A DNA stretch of 25,106 nucleotides from a virus. The position numbers were made by a program, and so were the translations under genes. The notes under the pieces are model-generated. The model did not search any database. It was not told the DNA's origin and saw only the letters and a list, made by a program, of their open reading frames with translations. Location of the stretch: positions 1 to 25,106 of the IMG/VR virus record IMGVR_UViG_3300033980_000307; one strand, written 5' to 3'. Shown piece after piece: positions 16,442 to 23,052 of this stretch (position 1 is its first letter; the number at the start of each line of letters is the position of its first letter).

Positions 16442-17675
16442 GAATTACAAGGCGTTTGGTCAGAGCTGCGGTCTAACGATCGCTACAGAGAAAGATACAG
16501 TCGACGGTTTCATCTCGCGCGCTGATAACGCGATTCTTAACGAGATCAATCTTGCACGGATCAAGGGACTTGATCTAAAGACCCATTACAACCAGTCCTC
16601 GCTCGATATTGAGTGGTTTCACTTTGAGTACGTGGAGCGTGCATACAGGCAGTACAAGCTCGATGAAGGCCTGCTTGATTTCACCGATCTGCTTGAGCTT
16701 ATCGTGCAAGAACCTTTCAGGCTACCTAAGCTCGATGCGTTGATCGTAGATGAGTCACAAGACCTATCGCGCCTTCAGTGGCAGTTGGTTAAGGATCTTG
16801 CCAAACGCTCTGATCGTGTTTATCTGGCAGGCGATGATGATCAGGCTATTTACAACTGGGCTGGCGCTGATGTGGATTCGTTTCTCACCTACCCGGGCGA
16901 AGTGCGGGTATTGAACAAATCCTATCGCATCCCTGCCAAGGTCCACCGGCTTGCCGAGCGCGTCGTCAAACGCATTCGCCACCGGCAGTCCAAGGACTGG
17001 TCTTCGCGTGATGAAGAAGGCAGCATCCAAACTTATAACCATTTCGCACAAGTTGATATGAGCGAGGGCGAGTGGCTCGTGATGGCCGCAGCGAACTACA
17101 TGCTCGATGAAATGCCCGAGTGGCTCAAGGGCCAAGGACTTTTGTTCGAGCGCCACGGCACACGGAGCATTGGCGAGAAAGTGCTGGGTGCGGTGTACGG
17201 CTGGGAGACGCTACGCAAGGGTGGTGAGGTGCCGCTTTCTGTTGTCAAGATAGTCTATGGCTATCTAGATTCAGCGCTCATAGCCAAAGGCTATAAGACC
17301 ATGGCTCAAGCGCCCGAGGATCGGATGTACTCGATCAAGGATCTGCACAACAAGTGGGGCTTGCTCACCGATGGCATCTGGCACGAGGTACTGACCAAGA
17401 TCAGCGCTTCACAGCGGCAGTACATCATTGCTTTACTGCGACGAGGAACGAAACTTAATGCAACACCAAAGATAAAATTATCCACGATCCATGGCGCAAA
17501 AGGCGGAGAAGCTGATAACGTTCTACTTTTGACAGACCTGTCTACCAAGTTTGCTAAAAGCTATGACACGAACCCCGACGACATCAATCGATTGCTCTAC
17601 GTCGGCATCACGCGCACACGCAATGTCCTGCACTTGGTGCTTCCACAGAACAGTCAAAAAGGCTTTCGTTTATGA
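16173..17675 (+). CDS. UvrD/Rep-type superfamily 1 DNA helicase
   Basis: The product is 500 aa. The start at 16173 follows GGGAGGAAG and places the Walker A motif at the extreme N-terminus as is usual; an upstream in-frame ATG (16107) lacks support. Motifs in order: FGPPGTGKTTYLL (7-19, Lys14), FAFTRKAANEARDRA (Ia), LDFTDLLE, LIVDESQDLSRLQW (motif II, Asp193-Glu194), YLAGDDDQAIYNWAGA (motif III), NKSYRIP (motif IV), STIHGAKGGEADNV (motif V) and LLYVGITRTRN (motif VI). All ATPase motifs are present, so an active 3'-5' translocase is expected. It is shorter than E. coli UvrD (720 aa), lacking much of the accessory 1B/2B domains. With no DnaB- or gp4-like helicase in the window, it is a candidate fork helicase. 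It overlaps the polymerase gene by four bases. Confidence 0.92.
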   Translation: MSTQKVFGPPGTGKTTYLLSVVQEELAKETPSNKIGYFAFTRKAANEARDRAIAKFPHLNPVSDFPWFRTLHSLAFRCLGINSKEMMQDENYKAFGQSCGLTIATEKDTVDGFISRADNAILNEINLARIKGLDLKTHYNQSSLDIEWFHFEYVERAYRQYKLDEGLLDFTDLLELIVQEPFRLPKLDALIVDESQDLSRLQWQLVKDLAKRSDRVYLAGDDDQAIYNWAGADVDSFLTYPGEVRVLNKSYRIPAKVHRLAERVVKRIRHRQSKDWSSRDEEGSIQTYNHFAQVDMSEGEWLVMAAANYMLDEMPEWLKGQGLLFERHGTRSIGEKVLGAVYGWETLRKGGEVPLSVVKIVYGYLDSALIAKGYKTMAQAPEDRMYSIKDLHNKWGLLTDGIWHEVLTKISASQRQYIIALLRRGTKLNATPKIKLSTIHGAKGGEADNVLLLTDLSTKFAKSYDTNPDDINRLLYVGITRTRNVLHLVLPQNSQKGFRL

Positions 17676-19537
17676 GAACCATGTCGTTATTCCCCACGCC
17701 TTCGGAGTGGGTCCCACCGTCCTCCTTTCCCGATCTGTCGGATGCCAAGGAGATTGCAATTGACCTCGAAACTTGCGACAAGAACCTGGAACGTTTCGGC
17801 CCCGGATGGCCAAGAAATGACGGCTACATTGTCGGTTACGCCTTTGCTGTTGACGGATGGCGAGGGTACTACCCAGTTGCTCACGAGGGTGGAGGTAACC
17901 TTGACCGTGGGATTGTTGAGCGATTCGTTCGACGTGTGCTTGAGCTTCCAGCCCCCAAAATCATGCACAACGCAGCCTACGACCTTGGATGGCTTCTCGC
18001 CTCTGGATTTAATGTGCGGGGTCGAATCATTGACACCATGGTCGCTGCTGCTTGCATCGATGAAAATCGATTCAGCTACGCCCTCAACGCCCTCGGTTTC
18101 GATTATCTCAAAGAGGTCAAGTCTGAGCAGGGACTAAAAGAAGCCGCCCAAGACTTTGGCGTGCATGCCAAAAAAGAACTCTGGCGCTTGCCTGCTATGT
18201 ATGTGGGCGACTACGCTGAACAAGACGCTGCGCTCACACTAAAGCTCTGGCAGACACTTAAGATTGAACTTCGCAAAGAAGAAGTCGAATCGATCTTCGA
18301 GCTTGAGTCCGATCTGCTTCCTATCTTAGTTGGCATCACCAAGCGTGGGATTCGTTTTGATCGCGATCGCGCACTTAAGCTCGTGGGCGAGATGCAAGAC
18401 AAAGAAGCCCAGCTTGTCAAATCCATTCGCAAAACATGTGGGGCACCGGTAGACATCTGGGCCGCAGCCAGCATCGCCATCGGGTTTGACAAGCTCGGGA
18501 TCCAATACCCAAGAACCAACACGGGCCTGCCAAGCTTTACAAAAAGCTTTCTGGATACGCACGAGCACCCGATCTGCAAGCAAATCGTTGAAGCACGCGA
18601 GCTCAACAAGACCCACGGCACGTTCTTGCAGCCTTACCTGGACTTCTCCGCTCACGATGGCCGCATCCATCCGCACATCAACCAGATTCGATCCGACGAT
18701 GGCGGCACGGTCACAGGCAGGCTATCCATGGCAAGCCCCAATCTCCAACAGGTTCCCGCCCGACACGAGATCATTGGGCCGTTAGTCAGGGGCCTTTTCC
18801 TGCCCGAAGAAGGGCAGATGTGGGCCGCCAATGACTTCTCGTCTCAAGAACCGAGGATCCTGGTCCACTATGCAAGCCTCCTGGGCCTGCCCGGGTCCGA
18901 TGACATGGTCACCGCCTACCAAAACAACCCCCGCACGGACTTCCACCAAATGGTTGCCGATATGGCCGGGATTAAACGCAAAGCTGCCAAGACAATCGGT
19001 TTGGGGTTGATGTACGGCATGGGCAAACAAAAGCTTGCCAACAGTCTTGATCTTCCGATTGATGAGGCGGAAGAATTAATCCGCAAGTTTCATGAAAAAG
19101 TACCATTTTTACGTGGCACCGTCGATGCCGTGATGCGCCGCATCGAGCATCGAGGCTCAGGCGGTGCGATCCGCACGCTCCAAGGCAGGAAGTGCCGCTT
19201 CCCGCTTTGGGAACCCACTGAGTGGGGGATCAACAAGGCATTGCCTTTTGAAGAAGCCTCCATTAAATACGGCCCAAGGATCAAGCGGGCTATGACGTAC
19301 AAAGGGTTGAATAGGCTGATCCAAGGCTCTGCTGCTGATCAAACCAAGAAGGGATTGATTGAGCTTCACAAGGCAGGCTTTACGCTGCTGCTCCAGGTTC
19401 ACGACGAGATCGCGCTATCGGTTAACAGTCGCGAAGAGGCGCAAGAAGCAGCAAACGTTATGGCCAATGCCGTGAAGCTTGAAGTGCCTTCCATTGTTGA
19501 TGTAGAGACTGGACCTTCTTGGGGAGAGGCTGCATAA
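17672..19537 (+). CDS. polA: Family A DNA polymerase with 3'-5' exonuclease domain
   Basis: The product is 621 aa, starting with ATGA overlap at 17672 (a second Met lies three codons on). The exonuclease domain shows AIDLET (Asp31, Glu33), HNAAYDLGWL (Asp104) and YAEQDAALT (Tyr181, Asp185), so proofreading appears intact. The polymerase domain shows TVTGRLSMASPNLQQVP (347-362), motif A NDFSSQEPR (Asp388), motif B/O-helix RKAAKTIGLGLMYG (436-449) and motif C QVHDEIALS (His577, Asp578). There is no room for the 5'-3' nuclease of bacterial Pol I. In the O-helix the residue matching E. coli Phe762 is Leu444 (TTG, 19001-19003). In published virioplankton studies this residue class has been linked to slower, more accurate synthesis and less aggressive lifestyles. 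This is almost certainly the phage replicative polymerase. Confidence 0.95.
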   Translation: MRTMSLFPTPSEWVPPSSFPDLSDAKEIAIDLETCDKNLERFGPGWPRNDGYIVGYAFAVDGWRGYYPVAHEGGGNLDRGIVERFVRRVLELPAPKIMHNAAYDLGWLLASGFNVRGRIIDTMVAAACIDENRFSYALNALGFDYLKEVKSEQGLKEAAQDFGVHAKKELWRLPAMYVGDYAEQDAALTLKLWQTLKIELRKEEVESIFELESDLLPILVGITKRGIRFDRDRALKLVGEMQDKEAQLVKSIRKTCGAPVDIWAAASIAIGFDKLGIQYPRTNTGLPSFTKSFLDTHEHPICKQIVEARELNKTHGTFLQPYLDFSAHDGRIHPHINQIRSDDGGTVTGRLSMASPNLQQVPARHEIIGPLVRGLFLPEEGQMWAANDFSSQEPRILVHYASLLGLPGSDDMVTAYQNNPRTDFHQMVADMAGIKRKAAKTIGLGLMYGMGKQKLANSLDLPIDEAEELIRKFHEKVPFLRGTVDAVMRRIEHRGSGGAIRTLQGRKCRFPLWEPTEWGINKALPFEEASIKYGPRIKRAMTYKGLNRLIQGSAADQTKKGLIELHKAGFTLLLQVHDEIALSVNSREEAQEAANVMANAVKLEVPSIVDVETGPSWGEAA

Positions 19538-19623
19538 TGAAACCTGTAGTCCATGCTGTTCTCCTCAAGGCGCTTCCCGCGCACTTCGGCCCGTGGTTCA
19601 AGGACCACGGGTCTTTTTTATGA
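19537..19623 (+). CDS. 28-aa ORF translated across the terminator hairpin
   Basis: The ATG at 19537 overlaps the polymerase stop (TAATG) and is well placed behind GGGGAGAGG (19521-19529). The frame runs through the whole terminator stem and ends in TGA at 19621-19623, overlapping the next gene's ATG (ATGA). The peptide starts MKPVVHAVLLKALPAHFG and has no known motif. Good ribosome spacing and overlaps on both sides suggest it is translated. If so, ribosomes would open the hairpin, and the ORF might act as a leader that lets transcription and translation continue into the downstream genes. This is inference. Confidence 0.35.
   Translation: MKPVVHAVLLKALPAHFGPWFKDHGSFL
19588..19620 (+). terminator. 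Rho-independent terminator after the polymerase gene
   Basis: CCCGTGGT (19590-19597) pairs perfectly with ACCACGGG (19604-19611) around loop TCAAGG. G-T and G-C pairs extend the stem to ten pairs (19588-19613). It is followed by TCTTTTTT (19612-19619). This is the strongest terminator signal in the window and closes the replication transcript. Confidence 0.85.
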
Positions 19624-19925
19624 TTAAGAAGAAGAAAAAGAAAAGCGGTCCCCCGCGCCTGTGGTTCAAGCGGGAGAAGAAACCCATCTCGCCCTCGCGC
19701 AGGCAGACAAAACCATGGTGTACGGTGATGCTGCCGCTTGAGGCTTATGCCATGCTGACTGAGCTGAGCGATTTTCATATTGTTTCTCGCTCAACGATCG
19801 CTCACCGCTTGATCTACGCAGAATTTTTACGTACACTTTCTCGCGTAGACCCCGAGAAAGCTAAAGAAATGGAGAAAGAATTTGAAGCGCGCTTTCGTAA
19901 TCCCGTTATCGAACGTGTTGAATGA
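19620..19925 (+). CDS. Basic protein with possible ribbon-helix-helix fold
   Basis: The product is 101 aa, starting with the ATG directly after the terminator U-tract. It has no ribosome site of its own at normal spacing; translation is best explained by coupling to the 28-codon ORF. The first ~33 residues are extremely basic (MIKKKKKKSG, then RLWFKREKK and SRRQTK). Residues ~34-72 (CTVMLPLEAYAMLTEL, SRSTIAHRLIYAEFL) have the strand-helix-helix spacing of ribbon-helix-helix DNA-binding proteins, and a charged helix follows. It could be a small transcriptional regulator, but the RHH assignment is by eye only. It overlaps the next candidate gene by 44 bases. Confidence 0.6.
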   Translation: MIKKKKKKSGPPRLWFKREKKPISPSRRQTKPWCTVMLPLEAYAMLTELSDFHIVSRSTIAHRLIYAEFLRTLSRVDPEKAKEMEKEFEARFRNPVIERVE

Positions 19926-20250
19926 TGCTGAGATCTTCGTTCAATACGAAGTCCTGCCTGCTGAGGGAGGACTACCTGAACAAATCGATATTAAAACCGC
20001 TTGGTTTGATCTAGCGTTCTTAGACAGGCCTCGACGCGTCAACATTCTTGGCGCGCTGAGTGAGTCAAACCTCATGCTTTTAGAAGACGAAGCCTATGAA
20101 AATTATCGAGCCTTTCAACAGACTCAACAAGAGCGGGATCCGCGCCAACTTGAGCTATTACCAGACCCGTATGGACCGGTTGAAGCAGGAAATACGCGAG
20201 CTGGAGTTCCAGTACCAATTGAATATCTGCGCGTACTCGTTGATGATTGA
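19882..20250 (+). CDS. Hypothetical protein, overlapping reading frames at 3' end
   Basis: The product is 122 aa if it starts at TTG 19882, which follows GGAGAAAG at good spacing; GTG 19915 is an alternative that reduces the overlap with the preceding gene. The N-terminal two-thirds (NDAEIFVQYEVLPAEGG, KTAWFDLAFLDRPRRVN, LSESNLMLLEDEAYEN) look like normal protein. The last third (QLELLPDPYGPVEAGNT) shares its DNA with another open frame (20096-20287) that has a higher share of G/C at third codon positions. Either both are real with an unusually long overlap, or this gene's natural 3' end has been altered. Function not recognised. Confidence 0.5.
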   Translation: MKRAFVIPLSNVLNDAEIFVQYEVLPAEGGLPEQIDIKTAWFDLAFLDRPRRVNILGALSESNLMLLEDEAYENYRAFQQTQQERDPRQLELLPDPYGPVEAGNTRAGVPVPIEYLRVLVDD

Positions 20251-20287
20251 TAGCAAGGAGGATAACGATGATGCAACAACTAAGTGA
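20096..20287 (+). CDS. Possible small coiled-coil protein in an overlapping frame
   Basis: The product is 63 aa, with ATG at 20096 and only a weak purine-rich site upstream. The middle reads MDRLKQEIRELEFQYQLN, a convincing short amphipathic helix, and third codon positions are G/C-rich, more like selected coding sequence than the competing frame. It overlaps the previous gene by 155 bases and the next by 20. It may be the real gene here, or an artefact of the composition of its neighbour. Confidence 0.35.
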   Translation: MKIIEPFNRLNKSGIRANLSYYQTRMDRLKQEIRELEFQYQLNICAYSLMIDSKEDNDDATTK

Positions 20288-20483
20288 TCGATTGCGTATG
20301 CTTGCTGAGCATTTGAACGAGGAAGATGCTCACCTGCTCATGCTTGCTTCTAACCACATGGAAGCTATGCGCGTGTGGAAGATTCGTTGGGCAGAGACGG
20401 AAGAAAAGTTACATAACTTACATCAAATGCATGAGAAACTACTGAGGGAATACAATGAATACAGAAGAGAACACGGGGACTGA
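20268..20483 (+). CDS. Small helical hypothetical protein
   Basis: The product is 71 aa. A strong AAGGAGG (20255-20261) sits six bases before ATG 20268 (a second ATG follows at once). The sequence is wholly helical and charged (SDRLRMLAEHLNEEDAHLL, WAETEEKLHNLHQMHEKLL), suggesting a coiled coil. Several His and Met residues are present but no metal motif. Unknown function; first well-initiated gene of the accessory region. Confidence 0.7.
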   Translation: MMQQLSDRLRMLAEHLNEEDAHLLMLASNHMEAMRVWKIRWAETEEKLHNLHQMHEKLLREYNEYRREHGD

Positions 20484-20619
20484 TGACTTTCCTATCAGTC
20501 CTGAGCAAATGAAGTGGCCGTTTAGAACCGAAGAAGAACAAAAAAAGATTATCAAGTGGCACAAAAAGCAGCAAAAACGTAGTACAGTACTTGAAGGTGT
20601 CGAAGAGGCACCATTCTGA
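20455..20619 (+). CDS. 54-aa hypothetical protein ending in acidic APF tail
   Basis: The ATG at 20455 follows GAGGGAA and overlaps the preceding gene by 29 bases; the frame ends at TGA 20617-20619. The protein has an acidic N-terminus (MNTEENTGTDDFPIS), a basic lysine/glutamine-rich middle (EEEQKKIIKWHKKQQKRS) and an acidic tail GVEEAPF. The final Pro-Phe behind acidic residues resembles the SSB interaction tip. Function unknown. Confidence 0.6.
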   Translation: MNTEENTGTDDFPISPEQMKWPFRTEEEQKKIIKWHKKQQKRSTVLEGVEEAPF

Positions 20620-20634
20620 TACAGGAGAAAGAAG

Positions 20635-20904
20635 ATGGAAGAACGTCAATGGAAGTCTGGCTCTGATGTCCTAGCAAGGTTTCGTAACCAACCTGCTGCC
20701 AAGACGCTTACGCGTTTTGATTTGCGTGGTGCAAAGGAAATTGATGGCCAGCCCGTCGAAGCAATCGAGTACAACTTTCGTGGTGTTGGCCTTGCCGTCA
20801 ACATTAAACGAGAGGTGCGCGATACCTGGGTCCCGCCGTCTGAGGATCCTTTTTACAAAGCCAAATGGGCTTTTTACAAAGCACTATTTTCAACAGGAGA
20901 ATGA
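20635..20904 (+). CDS. Hypothetical protein, 89 aa
   Basis: ATG 20635 follows AGGAGAAAGA. A mixed alpha/beta protein: SDVLARFRNQPAAKTLTRFD, then a probable beta-hairpin EYNFRGVGLAVNIKREV, and an aromatic C-terminus. That C-terminus contains an internal repeat (FYKAKWAFYKALF) encoded by a 13-base direct repeat at 20849-20861 and 20870-20882, exactly seven codons apart. No family recognised. Confidence 0.7.
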   Translation: MEERQWKSGSDVLARFRNQPAAKTLTRFDLRGAKEIDGQPVEAIEYNFRGVGLAVNIKREVRDTWVPPSEDPFYKAKWAFYKALFSTGE

Positions 20905-20906
20905 AC

Positions 20907-21377
20907 ATGGATAACGAACCCGTTAAAAGAGTCTCACCGCTTAAGGGCCGCAAGCTTGGTCCACGCAAAAAGCCTTCGCCTTTAAAAGGCCGCAAGCTCG
21001 GCCCACGCAAGTCCAAAGTAGTCCTCCCCTTGGGCTTGTTTAACGTGGCACAAAAGGCCGCTCGGGAATACATCGCGATTGCAGGAGGCGGCACGCGCAC
21101 GCCTGATTCGGTTGATAAGTTGCTTGCCGAGCGGGGCAAGAGCTACGGCAGCTTTGTTTCGCTTGCCAAAACAGCGCAGGAGTTTAAGAGCTTGCTCTAC
21201 AGGGAGCTTGGCTCAAGGAACAAGCGCCTTGCTGATGATCAGGCCGAAGCACTGGAGATGATCATCCACAAGATCGCACGCATCATCAACGGCAATGCAG
21301 ATATTGCTGATCACTATCTGGACATTGCAGGCTACGCCAAACTTGTTGGCGAGCGGCTGCAAGGCAGGTCGCTATGA
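20907..21377 (+). CDS. DUF6378-type phage protein with duplicated basic N-terminal tail
   Basis: The product is 156 aa. Of two in-frame ATGs (20901, 20907) the second is chosen, since AGGAGA at 20895-20900 touches the first and is six bases from the second. The first ~37 residues contain the 12-residue basic unit SPLKGRKLGPRK twice. The C-terminal ~90 residues (DKLLAERGKSYGSFVS, QAEALEMIIHKIARIING, DHYLDIAGYAKLVGERL) match the conserved text I know as DUF6378, common in phages and of unknown function. The basic tail could bind nucleic acid; this is inference. The stop overlaps the next start (ATGA). Confidence 0.75.
   Translation: MDNEPVKRVSPLKGRKLGPRKKPSPLKGRKLGPRKSKVVLPLGLFNVAQKAAREYIAIAGGGTRTPDSVDKLLAERGKSYGSFVSLAKTAQEFKSLLYRELGSRNKRLADDQAEALEMIIHKIARIINGNADIADHYLDIAGYAKLVGERLQGRSL
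20934..21011 (+). repeat. Tandem in-frame repeat of 42 bases
   Basis: Two copies (20934-20969 and 20976-21011) encode the same 12 residues SPLKGRKLGPRK at a 14-codon period. They differ at several third codon positions, so the duplication is old enough to have drifted while the protein text was kept. Confidence 0.7.
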
Positions 21378-21616
21378 GCTTCGATGTTGAACTAGAAAAG
21401 ACCATTCACGAGAGCCAGCAGTTGCTGACCAAGGCGCTTGATCTTTTTGATGACTATAACGCTGACACGTCGATGTACGTATTGGGATGGTTGATGGCCA
21501 TTCATGTGCATTACGTTGTCGAGCACAAGCTCATGGATGAAGACAAAGCTTTGAAGATGGCCGCTTCGTTAATTCGCTCAGCCTACATAGCTCAAAGGGA
21601 GGACGAGCATGAGTAA
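21374..21616 (+). CDS. Small helical hypothetical protein, 80 aa
   Basis: The start overlaps the DUF6378-type stop by four bases, with AAGG upstream. The sequence is all-helical: ESQQLLTKALDLFDDYN, a moderately hydrophobic stretch VLGWLMAIHVHYVVEH, then DEDKALKMAASLIRSAY. It is not hydrophobic enough for a confident membrane segment. No known family. Confidence 0.65.
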   Translation: MSFDVELEKTIHESQQLLTKALDLFDDYNADTSMYVLGWLMAIHVHYVVEHKLMDEDKALKMAASLIRSAYIAQREDEHE

Positions 21617-21767
21617 AGATCACGAAGCGATCGTTCAGGTGATCAAAGTGGCGATTGATCACCACGACTGGCGGCTTGTGCGCCACCTCACACGGCTTAT
21701 CGAGATGCTGGATGCAGCTATCGATGATGATGACAAAGACCCACCTTTTATGGAAAGACAATCATGA
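21609..21767 (+). CDS. 52-aa hypothetical protein
   Basis: ATG 21609 follows GGGAGGA and overlaps the previous gene by eight bases; TGA at 21765-21767 overlaps the next ATG. The protein is a helical segment (AIVQVIKVAIDHHDWRLVRHL) followed by an acidic linker IDDDDKDPPF. Tight coupling on both sides supports translation. Unknown function. Confidence 0.6.
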   Translation: MSKDHEAIVQVIKVAIDHHDWRLVRHLTRLIEMLDAAIDDDDKDPPFMERQS

Positions 21768-22039
21768 TGACGACTAAAGTTATGGCGATCACGGCTCCCG
21801 AGCCTGTGTTCGTTTTAAATGGCATGACATACCTGCCGCACTACAGCAAGCCATGCTGGGTGCAGCCAGGGGCTTTTGTGACGACCTACAACAGCATTCG
21901 GAAGATGGATGAACATGAAGAGGATAAAGGCAAACGGCTCTCTGCCTCAGAGCTCTTTGCTCTCGGGGCCCAGGTCGAAGAGCGGACTTTATGGCCTCGT
22001 GAGTGGACAAAGAATTGGCAGCAGTGGTTGAGACCGTAG
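21764..22039 (+). CDS. Hypothetical protein, 91 aa
   Basis: Two adjacent ATGs (21764, 21767) follow GGAAAG. The N-terminal half is beta-like with TAPEPVFVLNGMTYLPH and the C-terminal half helical with many Trp (LWPREWTKNWQQWL). No motif recognised; kept because of ATGA coupling with its upstream neighbour and normal composition. Confidence 0.65.
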   Translation: MMTTKVMAITAPEPVFVLNGMTYLPHYSKPCWVQPGAFVTTYNSIRKMDEHEEDKGKRLSASELFALGAQVEERTLWPREWTKNWQQWLRP

Positions 22040-22041
22040 TC

Positions 22042-22227
22042 ATGAGCCCAGCTTACAAATTTGCGATGCTCGCGGCGTGGTTGGAGGGCTACGCCGAGGG
22101 CCTTCCTGACTACTGCACGAATGAGAAGTTCAAGATCAAAGAGGCAGCAGAGTTGCTCATGGAGGTCTACGAGCAACGCATGAAGGACAAGGAGGAGTGG
22201 AAGCAACACGCAGGAGATAGGGCATGA
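22042..22227 (+). CDS. 61-aa hypothetical protein
   Basis: ATG 22042 lies two bases after the previous stop; a GTG at 22003 in the same frame would give 74 aa but has no ribosome site. Helical and acidic: FAMLAAWLEGYAEGLPDYC then IKEAAELLMEVYEQRMKDK. The stop overlaps the next start. No family assigned. Confidence 0.6.
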   Translation: MSPAYKFAMLAAWLEGYAEGLPDYCTNEKFKIKEAAELLMEVYEQRMKDKEEWKQHAGDRA

Positions 22228-22535
22228 ACAATGCCGAGATTCTCAAGCTGGCTCGGCGCACGGGCGTGCTGCTTTCAGGCAGGCCCGAGCATGAAGAAGC
22301 GGTCAAACAGTTTAGTAAGCAGTTGCTTAGCCAGTACAAGGCGCTGACGCCGACACAAGAGCGGTACTTACAGGCGCTTGATGACTGGATGTCGCTTGCG
22401 GGATTAGCCAAAAGTTTTAGTTGTACGCCGCAAAATGCGCTCAAGATGATACGAGCGCTCGAGGCAAAAGGTCTGGTTGTTAAGACGATGCTCTTTCGAG
22501 GGGCTTGGGCGTTTTACTACAGGAGAAAGTTATGA
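22224..22535 (+). CDS. Small winged-helix-like DNA-binding protein
   Basis: The product is 103 aa, starting at ATGA overlap 22224 behind GGAGATAG. Residues ~40-100 (LTPTQERYLQALDDW, SLAGLAKSFSCTPQNALKMI, RALEAKGLVVKTMLFRG, AWAFYYRR) have the helix-turn-helix and wing spacing seen in MarR-like winged helices. It may regulate phage or host genes. Paired with a second HTH-like gene directly downstream with a four-base overlap. Confidence 0.6.
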   Translation: MNNAEILKLARRTGVLLSGRPEHEEAVKQFSKQLLSQYKALTPTQERYLQALDDWMSLAGLAKSFSCTPQNALKMIRALEAKGLVVKTMLFRGAWAFYYRRKL

Positions 22536-22846
22536 CTTTGATACCAAAGGAGCGTCGAAAGCAGATGATCTTCGATTACCTGCGCGGGCTCAAGAATCCC
22601 GTTACGGCAGAGCATGTCGGGGAGAAGTTCAAGATCACCAAGCGCCGTGCTGACCAGTTGCTGGTTGAGTTGGCAGCAGACGATTTAGTCATTAAGACAA
22701 AAGGCTATAAGCAGCAAGAGGTGACCTGGAAAAAGACGATGGTGATCTGCTTTGCAGTCAAGGATGAATACAGAACCTACAAGAAACGAGAACCTAAGGT
22801 AGCGAGGGCTTGGCACGATCCATTTGGACTGGGGACGAGAACATGA
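22532..22846 (+). CDS. Small winged-helix-like protein, 104 aa
   Basis: The start at 22532 follows AGGAGAAAG and overlaps the previous stop; a longer in-frame start at 22505 is rejected as unsupported. Residues ~8-60 (ERRKQMIFDYLRGL, TAEHVGEKFKITKRRADQLL, VELAADDLVIKT) have a typical winged-helix pattern, followed by a basic tail (YRTYKKREPK). No characterised family recognised. Possible partner or paralogue of the preceding HTH protein. Confidence 0.6.
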   Translation: MTLIPKERRKQMIFDYLRGLKNPVTAEHVGEKFKITKRRADQLLVELAADDLVIKTKGYKQQEVTWKKTMVICFAVKDEYRTYKKREPKVARAWHDPFGLGTRT

Positions 22847-23052
22847 GCGAAAACAAAAATGCAAAGACACCAACAGATGGTGGACCAGCGTTTCCCATTG
22901 CACATTCGCACCTAATCCAATCAGGTATGTCCCTGCGCGACTACCTTGCAGCCAAGGCGATGCAAGCACTGGCGCAGGGGAATTATTTTGATGCAACCGC
23001 GAGGCAGGCCTACATGATTGCAGACGCCATGCTGAAAGCGAGGGAGCGATGA
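22843..23052 (+). CDS. Cassette gene A1: small phage protein with LRDYLAAKAM motif
   Basis: The product is 69 aa, starting at 22843 (ATGA overlap). It opens MSENKNAKTP, the shared leader of all A-type genes here. It continues GGPAFPIAHSHL and GMSLRDYLAAKAMQAL, a phrase common in small proteins of proteobacterial phages and prophages whose function is unknown. The C-terminus is one helix (ARQAYMIADAMLKARER). First gene of the three-gene cassette. Confidence 0.7.
   Translation: MSENKNAKTPTDGGPAFPIAHSHLIQSGMSLRDYLAAKAMQALAQGNYFDATARQAYMIADAMLKARER

Noticed and set aside
20849-20882. Pair of 13-base direct repeats, considered as a recombination or attachment site
   Set aside because: They are in frame at a seven-codon spacing and simply encode a repeated FYKA phrase; no integrase is present.
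22003-22041. GTG start extending the 61-aa gene to 74 aa
   Set aside because: No ribosome site precedes it and it would overlap the previous gene by 37 bases; ATG 22042 follows that gene's stop directly.
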